Shown: positions 1 through 11,111, numbered from the stretch's first letter. The stretch is DNA of 64,000 nucleotides from Rhodococcus sp. ABRD24 (GCF_004328705.1 NZ_CP035319.1:5034031-5098030), one strand, 5' to 3'. The notes: generated from the sequence alone by a model not told the origin. Made by a program: numbers and translations.

Positions 1-1260
1 CAGGTTGCGTCCGCGAATCAGCAGCTCTCCCGGCTGGACGACGAGGTCGCGATCAAACGCGAGGGTGTCAACAAGGCGCTGGTGGACCTGCAGATTGCCC
101 GCGAGGCCGTCGACGCCGCGGGCGGCGTGGTCGCAGAATCCCAGCAGGCCCTGCGAGATGCGGGCACTCAGATCGAGCGGGCGCAGCAGCGATTCACCGA
201 CTATGCCGTCGCCAGCTACACCAAGGGTCGCAACGTCGCCTCGCTGTCGTCGTTCTTCGGCGCCACCGGTCCGGACGATGTCCTGGACCGCGCCCAGGTG
301 ATGCGGTTGCTCTCGGCGAGTCAGAAGGCTGTCCTCGAGAACCTCCAGCGCGCACGCACCGAGCAAGCCAACCGGGATTCGGCTGCCCGTGAGGCGAAAC
401 AGCGGGCGGACGCGGCCGCGAGCGAGGCCGAATCCAAGAAGTCGGAGGCCGAGCAGGCGATCACAGTGGCCCGGACTGCGCTCCAGGAGCAGGCCTCGCG
501 AAAGGCGCAGATCGAGGCCGACCGGAACTCCGCGCAGGCCCGGCTCGATGCGGCCCGTGACAGTGTCGCGGGGCTGCAGGGCCAGCGCGATGCCTACATC
601 ACGTGGGACAACCAGCGTCAGGCCGCGGAAGCGGCAGCTGCTGCTGCGGCGGCAGCTGAGGCCGCACGCCGGGCAGCCGAGGACCAGTCGGCCCGTGAGC
701 GCGCGGCCGAACTCGCAAACGGTCAACGCCCGCATACCCAGATCGACGAGGACTCTGATTCCGGTGGTGGCGGAACCGCTGCGGCGCCGGCCCAGGTGAA
801 ACCGAAGCCGAAACCGATGGCGCCCGCGGTGACGGGTGGCGCGGCGATCGAGACCGTCATCGACCGCGGCATGTCGCAGCTCGGTCTGCCCTACGCATGG
901 GGCGGTGGCAACGAGAACGGCCCCACCCTCGGTATCCGTGACGGTGGAGTGGCTGACAGCTTCGGCGACTTCAACAAGGTCGGGTTCGACTGCTCCGGGC
1001 TGATGATCTACGCCTTCGCCGGTGTCGGCATCTCGCTGCCCCATTACACCGGGTACCAGTACACCGCCGGCACGCAGGTGCCGTCGTCCGAGATGCGGCG
1101 CGGCGACATGATCTTCTACGGTCCCAACGCGAGCCAGCACGTCGCGCTCTACCTGGGCAACGGGCAGATGCTCGAAGCTCCCCAGTCCGGGTCGATCGTC
1201 AAGGTCTCGCCCGTGCGATGGGACGGGATGACCGCCTACGCTGTCCGTATGGTGTCGTAG
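1..1260 (+). CDS. ripA: RipA-type NlpC/P60 peptidoglycan endopeptidase (5' end cut off)
   Basis: Secreted D,L-endopeptidase that cleaves peptidoglycan stem peptides at septation; the 419 visible residues lack the start and signal peptide because the window begins inside the gene. The first ~220 residues are a long alanine/glutamate/arginine-rich coiled coil, followed by a low-complexity Gly/Pro/Lys linker and a C-terminal NlpC/P60 domain (visible residues ~280-419). The catalytic residues are C331 (GFDCSG), H380 (SQHVAL) and E392; their spacings of 49 and 12 residues are identical to C383/H432/E444 of M. tuberculosis RipA. In M. tuberculosis ripB follows ripA; here moxR follows directly and no second NlpC/P60 gene is present. 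Confidence 0.93.
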   Translation, partial: QVASANQQLSRLDDEVAIKREGVNKALVDLQIAREAVDAAGGVVAESQQALRDAGTQIERAQQRFTDYAVASYTKGRNVASLSSFFGATGPDDVLDRAQVMRLLSASQKAVLENLQRARTEQANRDSAAREAKQRADAAASEAESKKSEAEQAITVARTALQEQASRKAQIEADRNSAQARLDAARDSVAGLQGQRDAYITWDNQRQAAEAAAAAAAAAEAARRAAEDQSARERAAELANGQRPHTQIDEDSDSGGGGTAAAPAQVKPKPKPMAPAVTGGAAIETVIDRGMSQLGLPYAWGGGNENGPTLGIRDGGVADSFGDFNKVGFDCSGLMIYAFAGVGISLPHYTGYQYTAGTQVPSSEMRRGDMIFYGPNASQHVALYLGNGQMLEAPQSGSIVKVSPVRWDGMTAYAVRMVS

Positions 1261-1357
1261 CTCACGTCATCTCCGTACCGGCGCGGGGCGACACCTGGAA
1301 TAGTTGGGCGTACAGGTTTTTCGGTCGAATCGATTTAGGTGGAAGCGGGGACTCTTG

Positions 1358-2494
1358 GTGACCTCACGTGACGGCGCTGCGTCTGATTCACGAGCCGTAT
1401 CCGATGCCGTGGCGGTAGCCGGCTCGGTAGCGGAGGGGGCGTCGCCGTCGGATCTCGCTCGTGACGTGCACACGCTCGAGCGGGCGATCTACGAGGTCAA
1501 GCGGGTCATCGTCGGGCAGGACCGTTTGGTGGAGCGCATGCTCGTCGGTGTGCTCGCGAAAGGGCACGTGCTGCTCGAGGGCGTTCCCGGTGTCGCGAAG
1601 ACCCTCGCCGTGGAGACGTTCGCGAAGGTTGTCGGAGGCTCGTTCTCCCGCGTCCAGTTCACTCCGGACCTCGTCCCCACGGATCTGATCGGCACGCGCA
1701 TCTACCGTCAGGGTCGCGAGCAGTTCGACACCGAACTCGGTCCGGTCGTGGCTAACTTCCTGCTCGCCGACGAGATCAACCGTGCGCCCGCGAAGGTGCA
1801 GTCGGCGTTGCTCGAAGTCATGGCAGAACGGCATGTCTCGATCGGCGGCAAGACCTACGAGATGCCGGAACCGTTCCTGGTGATGGCGACGCAGAATCCG
1901 ATCGAGAACGAGGGCGTGTACCCGCTGCCGGAGGCGCAGCGCGACCGCTTCCTGTTCAAGGTCCTCGTCGATTACCCGTCGGTGGAGGAGGAACGCGAGA
2001 TCGTCTACCGGATGGGAGTCGCGGCGCCCGAACCGAGTCAGATCCTCGACCCTCAGGAGCTCGTGCGACTGCAGGCGGTCGCCAGCGGCGTCTTTGTCCA
2101 CCACGCACTCGTGGACTACGTAGTGCGGGTGATCTCGGCGACCCGTTCGCCCAGGCAGTTCGGACTCGACGACGTGGCCGGCTGGATCGCCTACGGCGCG
2201 TCGCCCCGCGCGACCCTCGGCATCATTGCGGCGTCGCGCGCCCTCGCGCTGCTGCGAGGCCGCGACTACGTGGTTCCACAGGATGTTCTCGAGCTCATCC
2301 CCGACGTGCTTCGGCACCGCCTGGTCTTGTCGTATGACGCACTGGCCGACGAGGTTTCGCCAGAGGACATCATCACCCGTGTGCTGCAGACGGTCGGGCT
2401 GCCGCAGGTCGGTGCGCAACCGGTGACGCAGCCTGCACCGGCGTTCGATGCCGGTCCGGTCCCGGCCGCAACGGCGGGCCCCCAGCAACGGTGA
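1358..2494 (+). CDS. moxR1: MoxR-family AAA+ ATPase
   Basis: AAA+ chaperone-like ATPase of 378 residues, thought to act with the adjacent DUF58 and VWA proteins on envelope targets (family knowledge). Walker A GVPGVAKT lies at 75-82 and Walker B LLADEIN at ~135-141. The chosen start is the GTG at 1358, preceded by a purine-rich GGGG; it gives an N terminus MTSRDG that resembles M. tuberculosis MoxR1. An upstream in-frame start at 1304 would add 18 basic residues and is less likely. The stop overlaps the next gene's GTG by 4 bases, so translation is probably coupled. Confidence 0.93.
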   Translation: MTSRDGAASDSRAVSDAVAVAGSVAEGASPSDLARDVHTLERAIYEVKRVIVGQDRLVERMLVGVLAKGHVLLEGVPGVAKTLAVETFAKVVGGSFSRVQFTPDLVPTDLIGTRIYRQGREQFDTELGPVVANFLLADEINRAPAKVQSALLEVMAERHVSIGGKTYEMPEPFLVMATQNPIENEGVYPLPEAQRDRFLFKVLVDYPSVEEEREIVYRMGVAAPEPSQILDPQELVRLQAVASGVFVHHALVDYVVRVISATRSPRQFGLDDVAGWIAYGASPRATLGIIAASRALALLRGRDYVVPQDVLELIPDVLRHRLVLSYDALADEVSPEDIITRVLQTVGLPQVGAQPVTQPAPAFDAGPVPAATAGPQQR

Positions 2495-3447
2495 CCGGGC
2501 GCTCAGGCGCGGTGCCGTCGCTGCGGTCCGGGTCGCTTCGTGATCCCGAACTGACGGCCGCCCTGCGCACTCTCGAGCTCACCGTGCGCCGACGCCTCGA
2601 CGGCGTCCTGCACGGCGACCATCTCGGGCTCATCCCCGGGCCAGGATCAGAGCCCGGTGACGCGCGCGAGTATCAGCCGGGCGACGACGTCCGGCAGATG
2701 GACTGGTCTGTCACCGCGCGAACGACGCATCCACACGTGCGGCAGACCGTCGCCGACCGTGAGCTCGAGACCTGGCTCGTGGTCGACCTGTCATCGAGCC
2801 TCGACTTCGGTACCGTCTCGTGCGAGAAGCGGGACCTCGCAGTGGCGGCGGCGTCCGCGATCACGTTCCTCGCCGGGGGCAGCGGTAATCGGATCGGTGC
2901 GATCGTCGCTACCGGCGACCGCACGGTGCGGATCCCGGCGCGCGGCGGCCGCGTCCACGCGCAGGGAATGCTGCGCCGAATCGCGTCCACCCCCCATGCG
3001 CCCGACGGGGTCCGAGGTGATCTGAAGGGTGCACTCGAGTCGCTGCGACGTCCCGAGCGGCGCCGCGGAATGGCGGTCGTGATCAGCGATTTCCTCGGGC
3101 CGATCGACTGGGAACGATCGATGCGGGCACTGTCCGGACGGCACGAACTGCTCGCGGTCGAGGTGCTCGACCCGCGCGACATGGCGTTGCCCGATGCGGG
3201 TGATGTCGTGCTGTTCGACCCCGAGTCCGGACGTACCCGGGAGTTCACCACCACGCCGAAGCTGCGGGCCGACTTCGCGGCGGCAGCGCAGGCGCACCGT
3301 GACGACGTCGAGGCGACCCTTCGTCGGTGCGGCGCGCCACGGCTGAGTCTGAGCACCGACCGCGACTGGATTTCCGATGTCGTTCGGTTCGTTTCGTCGC
3401 GCCGGCACAGCTACGGGGCCACGACGAACCGGGTGCCGCGCCGATGA
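2491..3447 (+). CDS. DUF58 domain protein (Rv1480-like)
   Basis: 318-residue cytoplasmic protein of the DUF58 family, which carries a degenerate von Willebrand A-type fold and is almost always encoded beside MoxR ATPases. The characteristic block [22 protein letters not shown] is visible at about residues 56-77. The start is a GTG overlapping the moxR stop, and the stop overlaps the ATG of the VWA gene (ATGA). The family link to MoxR is well established; the substrate is not known. It corresponds in position and length to Rv1480. Confidence 0.9.
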   Translation: MTGRSGAVPSLRSGSLRDPELTAALRTLELTVRRRLDGVLHGDHLGLIPGPGSEPGDAREYQPGDDVRQMDWSVTARTTHPHVRQTVADRELETWLVVDLSSSLDFGTVSCEKRDLAVAAASAITFLAGGSGNRIGAIVATGDRTVRIPARGGRVHAQGMLRRIASTPHAPDGVRGDLKGALESLRRPERRRGMAVVISDFLGPIDWERSMRALSGRHELLAVEVLDPRDMALPDAGDVVLFDPESGRTREFTTTPKLRADFAAAAQAHRDDVEATLRRCGAPRLSLSTDRDWISDVVRFVSSRRHSYGATTNRVPRR

Positions 3448-4424
3448 GCCTGTCGCAGTTCGCGTCCCCGTGGTGGCTGGTGTTCCTGGCGGTCGTCGCC
3501 GCGCTCGCCGCCGGATACGTCTATATCCAACGTCGTCGGCAGAAGCACGTGCTGCGCTTTGCGAACATGGAGTTGCTCGAAAAGGTTGCACCCAAGCGGC
3601 CCAACCTGACCCGGCACATCCCGACGGCGCTCGTGCTCGCCGGCCTGTTGTTCCTCACCGTGGCCCTCGCCGGGCCCACTGCGGACAAGCGGGTCCCGCG
3701 CAACCGCGCGACGGTCGTCCTGGTGATCGACGTGTCGCTGTCGATGAAGGCCACTGATGTCGAGCCCAGCCGGATCGCAGCCGCTCAGGAGGCCGCGAAA
3801 TCCTTCGCTGACGGGCTGACACCCGGAATCAATCTCGGTCTGGTCGCGTTCGCGGGTACCGCCTCGGTGCTGGTGTCACCCACGCCGAACCGCGAAGAGA
3901 CGAAGGCTGCGATCGAGAACCTCGAGCTCAGCGAGCGCACCGCGACCGGCGAGGCGATCTTCACCTCGCTCCAGTCGATCGACACGCTGGCGGCCGTGCT
4001 CGGTGGTAGCGACCAGGCGCCGCCGGCGCGCATCGTGCTGCTCTCCGACGGCAAGCAGACGGTGCCGGAGAGTCCCACTGATCCGCGGGGCGGATTCACC
4101 GCGGCCCGGCTGGCGAAGGAGAAGGCCGTGCCGATCTCCACGATCTCGTTCGGCACGAGCTATGGCACCGTCTCGATCAATGGCGACCGTATCCCGGTGC
4201 CGGTGGACGATCCGTCACTTCGGGAGATCGCGAACCTCTCCGGCGGCGGCTTCTTCACCGCATCGAGTCTCGAGGAACTGCGCGACGTGTACGACACCCT
4301 CGAGGAGCAGATCGGGTTCGAGAACGCCCGCGGCGATGCGAGCCGACCGTGGCTGATTCTCGGCGTGCTGTTCATTTCGGGCGGGCTGGGATCCGCGCTG
4401 GTCCTGCGGCAACGCCTGCCCTGA
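3444..4424 (+). CDS. VWA-domain membrane protein (Rv1481-like)
   Basis: 326-residue protein with an N-terminal membrane helix (about residues 10-25), a second helix (~55-72), a von Willebrand A domain with a metal-ion adhesion site (DVSLSM near residue 95), and a C-terminal helix ending in a basic tail. Such Batman/VWA proteins work with MoxR ATPases. The ATG at 3444 forms an ATGA overlap with the DUF58 stop, which fixes the start; an open frame upstream of it is overlap with the DUF58 gene. It is the third gene of a coupled moxR-DUF58-VWA module. Confidence 0.9.
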   Translation: MSLSQFASPWWLVFLAVVAALAAGYVYIQRRRQKHVLRFANMELLEKVAPKRPNLTRHIPTALVLAGLLFLTVALAGPTADKRVPRNRATVVLVIDVSLSMKATDVEPSRIAAAQEAAKSFADGLTPGINLGLVAFAGTASVLVSPTPNREETKAAIENLELSERTATGEAIFTSLQSIDTLAAVLGGSDQAPPARIVLLSDGKQTVPESPTDPRGGFTAARLAKEKAVPISTISFGTSYGTVSINGDRIPVPVDDPSLREIANLSGGGFFTASSLEELRDVYDTLEEQIGFENARGDASRPWLILGVLFISGGLGSALVLRQRLP

Positions 4425-4484
4425 CCGCTGTCCGGTTCGTCGAAATCATCCACCTGCGCCCGAAACCGCCCGTCGAACAGATAG

Positions 4485-5216
<732 letters not shown>

Positions 5217-5268
5217 GTCCGTCCGAAACTCCACGCACCCACTGACTTTCATCTACAGGAGAACCATC

Positions 5269-6066
5269 ATGGGCGGACTGCTCGCGGGTAAGACCATTCT
5301 CGTCACCGGCATCATCACCGATTCGTCGATCGCGTTCCACGTAGCGAAGGTGGCGCAGGAGCAGGGCGCGAAGGTGATCATCACGGGCTTCGATCGGCTG
5401 CGGTTGATCGACCGGATCGCTCAGCGTCTGCCGCAGCCGGTTCCGCCCGCCGTCGAGCTCAACGTGCAGGACGACGGGCATCTCGCGACGCTCGCCGATC
5501 GGGTGCGCGAGCTGGCGCCCGAGGGTATCGACGGCGTGGTGCACTCGATCGCATTCTCGCCGCGCTCGGGCCTGGGCGCCCCCTTCCTGGATGCCCCGTG
5601 GTCGGACATCTCGAACGCGATGGAGATCTCCGCGTATTCGTACGCCTCGCTCGCCAAGGCGCTGCTGCCGGTGCTCAACGACAACGCGTCCATTGTCGGC
5701 ATGGACTTCGATCCGTCCCGTGCGATGCCGTTCTACAACTGGATGGGTGTGTCGAAGGCCACCCTCGAGGCGGTCAATCGGTACGTTGCCAAGGAGGTCG
5801 GCGTTCGCGGGATCCGCTCGAATCTCGTTGCGGCCGGCCCGGTCAAGACGCTCGCTGCCAAGGCGATCGCGGGCGACGCGACCGGCTCCGGCGCGGAACT
5901 CAACAAGCTGAACACCGCCTGGGACAGTGCGGCGCCGATCGGCTGGGACGTCGACGATCCGACCCCCGTCGCCAAGAGCGTGTGCACCGTGCTCTCGGAC
6001 TGGCTACCGGGAACGACCGCGTCGATCATTTACGTCGATGGCGGCTTCCACGCCGTGGTGGGCTGA
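5269..6066 (+). CDS. inhA: NADH-dependent enoyl-ACP reductase InhA
   Basis: FAS-II trans-2-enoyl-ACP reductase, the target of the isoniazid-NAD adduct in mycobacteria. 265 residues. The N-terminal NADH motif VTGIITDSS is at 12-20; catalytic Y156 and K163 (YNW...VSK) and the SIVGMDF block are conserved. The residue equivalent to mycobacterial S94 is retained (S93) but the next glycine (G96 in M. tuberculosis) is alanine here (HSIAF). An AGGAG lies six bases before the ATG. It is cotranscribed with fabG1 and probably hemH. Confidence 0.96.
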   Translation: MGGLLAGKTILVTGIITDSSIAFHVAKVAQEQGAKVIITGFDRLRLIDRIAQRLPQPVPPAVELNVQDDGHLATLADRVRELAPEGIDGVVHSIAFSPRSGLGAPFLDAPWSDISNAMEISAYSYASLAKALLPVLNDNASIVGMDFDPSRAMPFYNWMGVSKATLEAVNRYVAKEVGVRGIRSNLVAAGPVKTLAAKAIAGDATGSGAELNKLNTAWDSAAPIGWDVDDPTPVAKSVCTVLSDWLPGTTASIIYVDGGFHAVVG

Positions 6067-6108
6067 CCCGTCCGCAGCAGTTCGCTTTCGACGCGGGACA
6101 ATGAGGGC

Positions 6109-7179
6109 ATGAACGGTCAGCAGGACAGAGAGTTCGACGCACTCCTGGTGCTCTCCTTCGGTGGGCCGGAGAAGCCTGATGACGTGCGCCCATTCCTCGA
6201 GAACGTCACGCGGGGCAGGGGAGTGCCGCCGGAGCGTCTCGATGCCGTCGCCGAGCATTACATGCACTTCGGTGGTGTCTCGCCGATCAATGCGCTCAAC
6301 CGCGACATCATCGTCGGTATCGAGGCCGAACTACGTGGTGCCGGAATCGATCTTCCCGTCTACTTCGGCAACCGGAACTGGCATCCGATGGTCGAGGACA
6401 CCGTGGCGAGGATGCACGACGACGGTGTTCGCAACGCGCTGGTGTTCCCGACCTCGGCGTGGGGCGGTTACTCCGGCTGCCGGCAGTACCACGAGGACAT
6501 CTCGCGGGCCCGGGAAGCGGTCGGTGGAGACGCGCCGACACTGGCGAAGCTTCGCCAGTACTACGACCATCCGCTGATGGTTGCCGCATTCGCTGATGCG
6601 ATCCGCGCTGCGCGAGAGCAACTTTCGGAGGGCGTCCGGGAGCGGGCACGGCTGGTCTTCACGGCCCATTCGGTGCCGGTCGCGTCGGATGCCGCGGCCG
6701 GTCCGCCTGCGGCGGGTGGCCATCTCTACAGTCGGCAGGTAGCCGAGGCGTCCCGGTTGTGTGCGGAGGCGGTGGGTGTCGACGACTTCGACCTGGTGTG
6801 GCAGTCGCGCTCGGGTCCACCGCAGGTGCCGTGGCTCGACCCCGATATCTGTGATCACCTCGACACGGTCGGCGCGGCGGGTGCGCCCGCCGCGATCGTG
6901 TGCCCTATCGGGTTCGTCTCCGACCACCTCGAGGTGGTGTGGGATCTCGATACCGAGGCGCGGGCCAAGGCTGCAGAGTTGGGAATCGAGTTCGCCCGCG
7001 TCGCAACTCCGGGCACCGATCCACGGTTTGCGCGCATGGTGCGGGAGCTGGTGCAGGAGCGTCTGGCCGGTGACGATCCCGCGCGTCTGGGCGTCGAGCC
7101 GCTGTTGGGTGCCACCGCCGACGGGCGTCCGTGTGCCGTCGATTGCTGTGCGCCCGTGCGTCGTCCGGCAGGGAACTGA
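6109..7179 (+). CDS. hemH: Ferrochelatase (coproporphyrin type)
   Basis: Inserts ferrous iron into the porphyrin macrocycle in haem synthesis; actinobacterial enzymes of this family use coproporphyrin III. 356 residues. The metal-inserting histidine is H187 (TAHSVP) and the conserved acidic residue lies in [12 protein letters not shown]124 (GYSGCRQY) and the C-terminal C342, C346 and C347 (CAVDCC) are the probable ligands of the [2Fe-2S] cluster seen in actinobacterial ferrochelatases. It lies 42 bases after inhA, the M. tuberculosis order. Confidence 0.94.
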   Translation: MNGQQDREFDALLVLSFGGPEKPDDVRPFLENVTRGRGVPPERLDAVAEHYMHFGGVSPINALNRDIIVGIEAELRGAGIDLPVYFGNRNWHPMVEDTVARMHDDGVRNALVFPTSAWGGYSGCRQYHEDISRAREAVGGDAPTLAKLRQYYDHPLMVAAFADAIRAAREQLSEGVRERARLVFTAHSVPVASDAAAGPPAAGGHLYSRQVAEASRLCAEAVGVDDFDLVWQSRSGPPQVPWLDPDICDHLDTVGAAGAPAAIVCPIGFVSDHLEVVWDLDTEARAKAAELGIEFARVATPGTDPRFARMVRELVQERLAGDDPARLGVEPLLGATADGRPCAVDCCAPVRRPAGN

Positions 7180-7182
7180 CGG

Positions 7183-7671
7183 GTGCAGGACGGCCTCTAT
7201 CATCACTTCGAGTTCGCATTCATCGTCCCGCTGCTGACGGTCTCGCGTGAGACGGTGGTCGAGGACGAGTTCGGTGCGCGGGTGGTCGATCGGGGCGGGC
7301 TCGATTTGCTCACCGTTGCGTCCGAGGGCATGCGGTGCGCGACCACGGGGATGAGCCTGGTCGATCAGTTGGTGGCCCGTGGTGTGCGCCCGGTACGGAC
7401 CCATCCGGATCTGGTGACGCGGCAGGACATCGCGGATCGGGCAGGTGTCACCCGCCAGGCGGTGGGGCAGTGGGTTCGTGGTGTGCGCCAGCGGGGTACG
7501 CCCTTTCCGGCGCCGTTCAACACCGTCTCCGGGGGAATCTGGCTGTGGGGCGACGTGTACGCCTGGCTCCGCCGTCACGACTACGGCGCCGACACGGGAC
7601 TGCAGTACCCGACTCTCGACGACCACGTGCGGATCGATCGTCATATCGTGATGAACCATCGCGCGGGGTGA
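7183..7671 (+). CDS. HTH DNA-binding protein
   Basis: 162-residue protein starting at a GTG three bases after the hemH stop. A helix-turn-helix is visible at about residues 78-99 (TRQDIADRAGVTRQAVGQWV). The N-terminal half carries an alternating hydrophobic pattern without a named domain, and the C-terminal part is tryptophan-rich (GGIWLWGDVYAWL), as in prophage-type or MerR-like helix-turn-helix proteins that read a partner site. I do not recognise the family by name. The position suggests cotranscription with hemH. Confidence 0.7.
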   Translation: MQDGLYHHFEFAFIVPLLTVSRETVVEDEFGARVVDRGGLDLLTVASEGMRCATTGMSLVDQLVARGVRPVRTHPDLVTRQDIADRAGVTRQAVGQWVRGVRQRGTPFPAPFNTVSGGIWLWGDVYAWLRRHDYGADTGLQYPTLDDHVRIDRHIVMNHRAG

Positions 7672-7684
7672 TGGCCGTCCTGCA

Positions 7685-8497
7685 TCAAGTCCGGTGGGTG
7701 AACTCCGCGCACGCGGACACTGCCGCCACCCGGGCCGAGCGCACCGCAGCCCACAGCGGGCGCAGCAGGTTCTCCCGTGCCGCGGCGGTCGCGGCCGACG
7801 GCGCCTGGGTCGGTGAATCATCCTCCGCCACAGAGAGAATAGCCGCCACCTGATCGGCCGAGTCGAGGATCCGTAGCGCGCGGGGTGGTGTCGATTTCGG
7901 ATACGAGTGGTGGGCGCGATCGTCGAGCGCCTCTGCGATGCGCCGACGTGGATTGCCGTCGGAGGAACCCGTATGCACGGAGGAGATTCGCAGCAGGGCG
8001 TCGGCGGCGTCGCGGACGGCCTCCCGCATTGCGTACTCGGCCTCGCCGAGCCCGGTGTAATCGCCCGCGGTGGGAACAGTAGCGATCGGGAACACCGTCC
8101 ATCTCAGCACGTCCGGGCCCTCGACGACGGGAACGATCCCGAGACCGGACCGGCCGGGTTCCCCGACGACGATTCCCTCCCCGGTCTCGAGTGCGGCGCG
8201 CGCAAAACCGGTACCGGCGGGCAGTCCGCGGACGTCCCCGGGTGCGGGCAGGACCAGGCGGAGCCCGGCCCCGACCGTCTCGGTTGCCTGACGCAGGATG
8301 CGGAGCAGGATCGGCCCACCGCCGTCCTGCACTCCAGGCCACTCCAGGTCCGTCAGGATCGCGGTGCGCTGGTCGGAGGCGCCGACGATGTGCATCGGCG
8401 CCCACTGGTGCAGGGCGTCGATCACGTCGTCCGGGGCACTGGCACCGGCGAGCCAGGAACTGGCCCACACGGTCAGTGTCGCGCTCGAGGAACTCAC
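7685..8497 (-). CDS. Conserved hypothetical protein (Rv1486c-like position)
   Basis: 270-residue protein read from a GTG at 8497. The same open frame continues upstream to 9829 but that part is antisense to two real genes. It is soluble, has no signal peptide and ends in a long alanine-rich helix. In M. tuberculosis the corresponding place after hemH, on the opposite strand, is Rv1486c, a conserved protein of similar length and unknown function. It converges with the upstream HTH gene (13 bases between the stops) and diverges from the DUF3097 gene. Confidence 0.75.
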   Translation of the reverse strand: MSSSSATLTVWASSWLAGASAPDDVIDALHQWAPMHIVGASDQRTAILTDLEWPGVQDGGGPILLRILRQATETVGAGLRLVLPAPGDVRGLPAGTGFARAALETGEGIVVGEPGRSGLGIVPVVEGPDVLRWTVFPIATVPTAGDYTGLGEAEYAMREAVRDAADALLRISSVHTGSSDGNPRRRIAEALDDRAHHSYPKSTPPRALRILDSADQVAAILSVAEDDSPTQAPSAATAAARENLLRPLWAAVRSARVAAVSACAEFTHRT

Positions 8498-8563
8498 GGT
8501 TATCGAGCATAGGACGGCGTGGCGGGGTCGGCAGGACGGCCCGCTGGCATAGCGTGGTCGGCC

Positions 8564-9391
8564 GTGAGCTCGAGCAACATGTACGGCGGCGATATCTTCG
8601 CCGGCCACTCCCGCGCCCGGAAGCCGACGACTCCGCAGGTACCTGCCGAACGCGATCTGGTGGTCGAGGACGCTGCGAGCGGGTTCTGCGGCGCGGTGGT
8701 CGGCATCGAACGAACCTACGACGGCGACTTCGTGCGTCTCGAGGATTCGGCGCGACGCACCCGACTGTTCGCGATGCGGGAGGCCGCATTCCTCATCGAC
8801 GGTCGTCCGGTGACCTTGGTGCGTCCGGTGCCGCAGCCGCAGAAGGTGGCGGCGCAGCGTTCGGCGTCCGGCTCGACGAGGGTGGAGGGGCTGCGGGCGC
8901 GGACCGCGCTGCCCAGCCGGATCTGGGTGGAGGGTGTGCACGACGCCGCGCTGGTCGAGCGGGTGTGGGGGCACGACCTGCGCGTGGAAGGTGTGGTCGT
9001 CGAACACCTCGAGGGTCTCGACAACCTCGCGGACCGCTTGGTCGAGTTCGATCCCGGACCGGGGCGGAAGGTGGGCGTGCTGGTCGACCACCTGGTCACC
9101 GGTTCGAAAGAGGAGCGGCTGACGCAGGGGCTCGGTCCACACGTCATGGTTACCGGTCACCCGTACATCGACGTGTGGGAAGCCGTGCGGCCCACAGCAG
9201 TCGGTATCGAGTTCTGGCCGAAAGTCCCACGGGGGCAGGACTGGAAGACCGGTATCTGCAATGCCCTCGGCTGGGGCACCCCGCAGGAAGGGTGGCGCCG
9301 GGTGTACGGCGCCGTGAGCAGCTTCCGAGATCTCGAGGCGCCGTTGATCGGTGCCGTCGAACGGCTTGTCGACTTCGTCACTGCTGACTGA
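8564..9391 (+). CDS. DUF3097 family protein
   Basis: 275-residue actinobacterial DUF3097 protein. The start chosen is the GTG at 8564, which gives MSSSNMYGGDIFAG, the usual N terminus for this family; an upstream start at 8519 would add 15 poorly conserved residues. The centre contains WVEGVHDAALVERVWG followed by GVVVEHLEGLDNL, which looks like a Toprim-type acidic core (my inference), and KVGVLVDHLVTGSKE. The function is unknown. It is divergent from the gene on the minus strand, with 66 bases between the two starts. Confidence 0.8.
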   Translation: MSSSNMYGGDIFAGHSRARKPTTPQVPAERDLVVEDAASGFCGAVVGIERTYDGDFVRLEDSARRTRLFAMREAAFLIDGRPVTLVRPVPQPQKVAAQRSASGSTRVEGLRARTALPSRIWVEGVHDAALVERVWGHDLRVEGVVVEHLEGLDNLADRLVEFDPGPGRKVGVLVDHLVTGSKEERLTQGLGPHVMVTGHPYIDVWEAVRPTAVGIEFWPKVPRGQDWKTGICNALGWGTPQEGWRRVYGAVSSFRDLEAPLIGAVERLVDFVTAD

Positions 9392-9476
9392 GAGCGCGTT
9401 CACGACCAGGTCCCCGTGCCGGTAGCTCGCTTCGTCGACTCCGCTGCCGGGGTCCGGCTTCTGGTTAGATGGTGAT

Positions 9477-9908
9477 GTGGCGGCTCTGATTTGGCTGGTG
9501 GCGGGCGTGTTACTGGCGACGGCCGAGGCGCTGGCCGGTGGGTTCTTCCTACTGATGCTGTCCGGCGCTGCGCTCGCGACTGCCGCCGTCACGGCGATTT
9601 CCGACTTTCCGGTGTGGATCGACGCCGTCGTGTTCGGGGTGGTTTCCCTCGCGCTGGTGGTCGGGCTCCGGCCGGCATTGCTGCGGCGGTTCGGGGTCCC
9701 ACCCGAGGTGCCCACCAATACGGCGGCGCTGAGCGGCAAGCAGGCGTTGGTGCTCGAAGAGGTTGGTGCGAACGCCGGGCAGGTCAAGCTCGGCGGTGAC
9801 GTGTGGACGGCCCGGCCGCTCGACGTCACCGAGGTTTATCCGCCGGGCACCACGGTGACAGTGATTGAGATCGACGGCGCGACTGCCGTCGTCTGGAGGG
9901 GACCCTAG
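9477..9908 (+). CDS. NfeD-like membrane protein (Rv1487-like)
   Basis: 143 residues: two to three membrane helices in the first ~70 residues, then a small OB-fold domain (G..G.VKLGGDVWTARPLD...PPGTTVTVIEIDGATAVV) typical of NfeD proteins. Such proteins pair with SPFH/stomatin partners in membrane microdomains; the partner gene follows four bases downstream. The start is GTG at 9477; an ATG two bases earlier is in another frame. Confidence 0.88.
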   Translation: MAALIWLVAGVLLATAEALAGGFFLLMLSGAALATAAVTAISDFPVWIDAVVFGVVSLALVVGLRPALLRRFGVPPEVPTNTAALSGKQALVLEEVGANAGQVKLGGDVWTARPLDVTEVYPPGTTVTVIEIDGATAVVWRGP

Positions 9909-9912
9909 AAAC

Positions 9913-11076
9913 ATGGCTGCACTCATAGTTTTGGCCGTCATCGTCGTGTTGGTGGTGATCCTGGTCGCGAAGTCGGTGGCTCTGGTCCCGCAGGCCGAGG
10001 CGGCAGTGATCGAGCGGCTCGGCCGCTACGTGAAGACCGTGTCTGGGCAGTTGACGTTCCTGATTCCGTTCGTCGACCGGATAAGGGCCAAGGTCGATCT
10101 GCGCGAGCGTGTTGTGTCGTTCGCGCCGCAGCCGGTCATCACGCAGGACAACCTGACCCTGTCCATTGACACGGTCGTGTACTTCCAGGTGACCAATCCG
10201 CAGGCGGCGGTGTACGAGATCAGCAACTACATCGCCGCCGTCGAGCAGCTCACCATCACCACGCTGCGCAACGTCGTGGGTGGTATGACGCTGGAGGAGA
10301 CACTGACCTCGCGTGACTCGATCAACGGTCAGTTGCGCGGGGTGCTCGACGACGCGACCGGACGCTGGGGTCTACGGGTGGCCCGTGTCGAGCTCAAGAG
10401 CATCGACCCGCCGCCGTCGATCCAGGAGTCGATGGAGAAGCAGATGAAGGCCGACCGCGAGAAGCGGGCGACGATTCTCACTGCGGAAGGACATCGCGAG
10501 TCGTCCATCAAGACTGCCGAGGGTGCCAAGCAGAGCCAGATCCTGTCTGCGGAGGGCGCCAAGCAGGCGGCGATTCTCGCGGCAGAGGGTGAACGGCAGT
10601 CTCGCATCCTGCGCGCGCAGGGTGAGCGGGCCGCGAAGTACCTGCAGGCGCAGGGCGAGGCCAAGTCCATCGAGAAGGTGTTCGCGGCTATCAAGGCGGG
10701 CAAGCCGACTCCTGAGATGCTGGCGTACCAGTATCTGCAGACGCTGCCACAGATGGCGCAGGGCGATGCCAACAAGGTGTGGCTGGTGCCCAGCGACTTC
10801 GGTGACGCCCTCAAGGGCTTCGCGAAGACACTCGGCGCGCCCGGCGAGGACGGCGTCTTCCGGTACGAGCCCAGTGCCGAGGCCGAGGACCTGCCGCGTC
10901 CTGAGGACGACTCGGAGGAAGTGGCGGGCTGGTTCGAGACCAAGACCGACCCAGCTGTAGAACGCGCCGTGCGCGCGGCCGAGGCTGTGGCCCGGACCCC
11001 GGTCGAGTCCCTCGTCCCCGAGCATCTCCTCGGCGGCGCGGACGAGCCAGGCGAGCTGCCTCCGGCCAAGGAGTAG
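9913..11076 (+). CDS. SPFH/stomatin-like membrane protein (Rv1488-like)
   Basis: 387-residue paraslipin/stomatin-type protein: one N-terminal transmembrane helix (residues ~3-19), an SPFH (Band 7) domain to about residue 180, then a long helical region with repeated TAEG(A/H)..S units (about 190-245) typical of coiled-coil assembly, and an acidic C-terminal tail. The ATG at 9913 follows a GGAGGGG and is preferred over an internal in-frame start within nfeD at 9865. It acts in the membrane with the NfeD protein just upstream; its client is unknown. Confidence 0.9.
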   Translation: MAALIVLAVIVVLVVILVAKSVALVPQAEAAVIERLGRYVKTVSGQLTFLIPFVDRIRAKVDLRERVVSFAPQPVITQDNLTLSIDTVVYFQVTNPQAAVYEISNYIAAVEQLTITTLRNVVGGMTLEETLTSRDSINGQLRGVLDDATGRWGLRVARVELKSIDPPPSIQESMEKQMKADREKRATILTAEGHRESSIKTAEGAKQSQILSAEGAKQAAILAAEGERQSRILRAQGERAAKYLQAQGEAKSIEKVFAAIKAGKPTPEMLAYQYLQTLPQMAQGDANKVWLVPSDFGDALKGFAKTLGAPGEDGVFRYEPSAEAEDLPRPEDDSEEVAGWFETKTDPAVERAVRAAEAVARTPVESLVPEHLLGGADEPGELPPAKE

Positions 11077-11111
11077 GTCTGGGCAGTCGGGTACGTAGTT
11101 GTGGGCGTCGG

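Noticed and set aside
6331..7821. 496-codon minus-strand frame opposite hemH
   Set aside because: Shadow of hemH and the HTH gene; composition is Arg/His/Pro-rich with no known domain.
7685..9829. 714-codon minus-strand open frame
   Set aside because: Only 7685-8497 is a gene; the rest is antisense to DUF3097 and nfeD.
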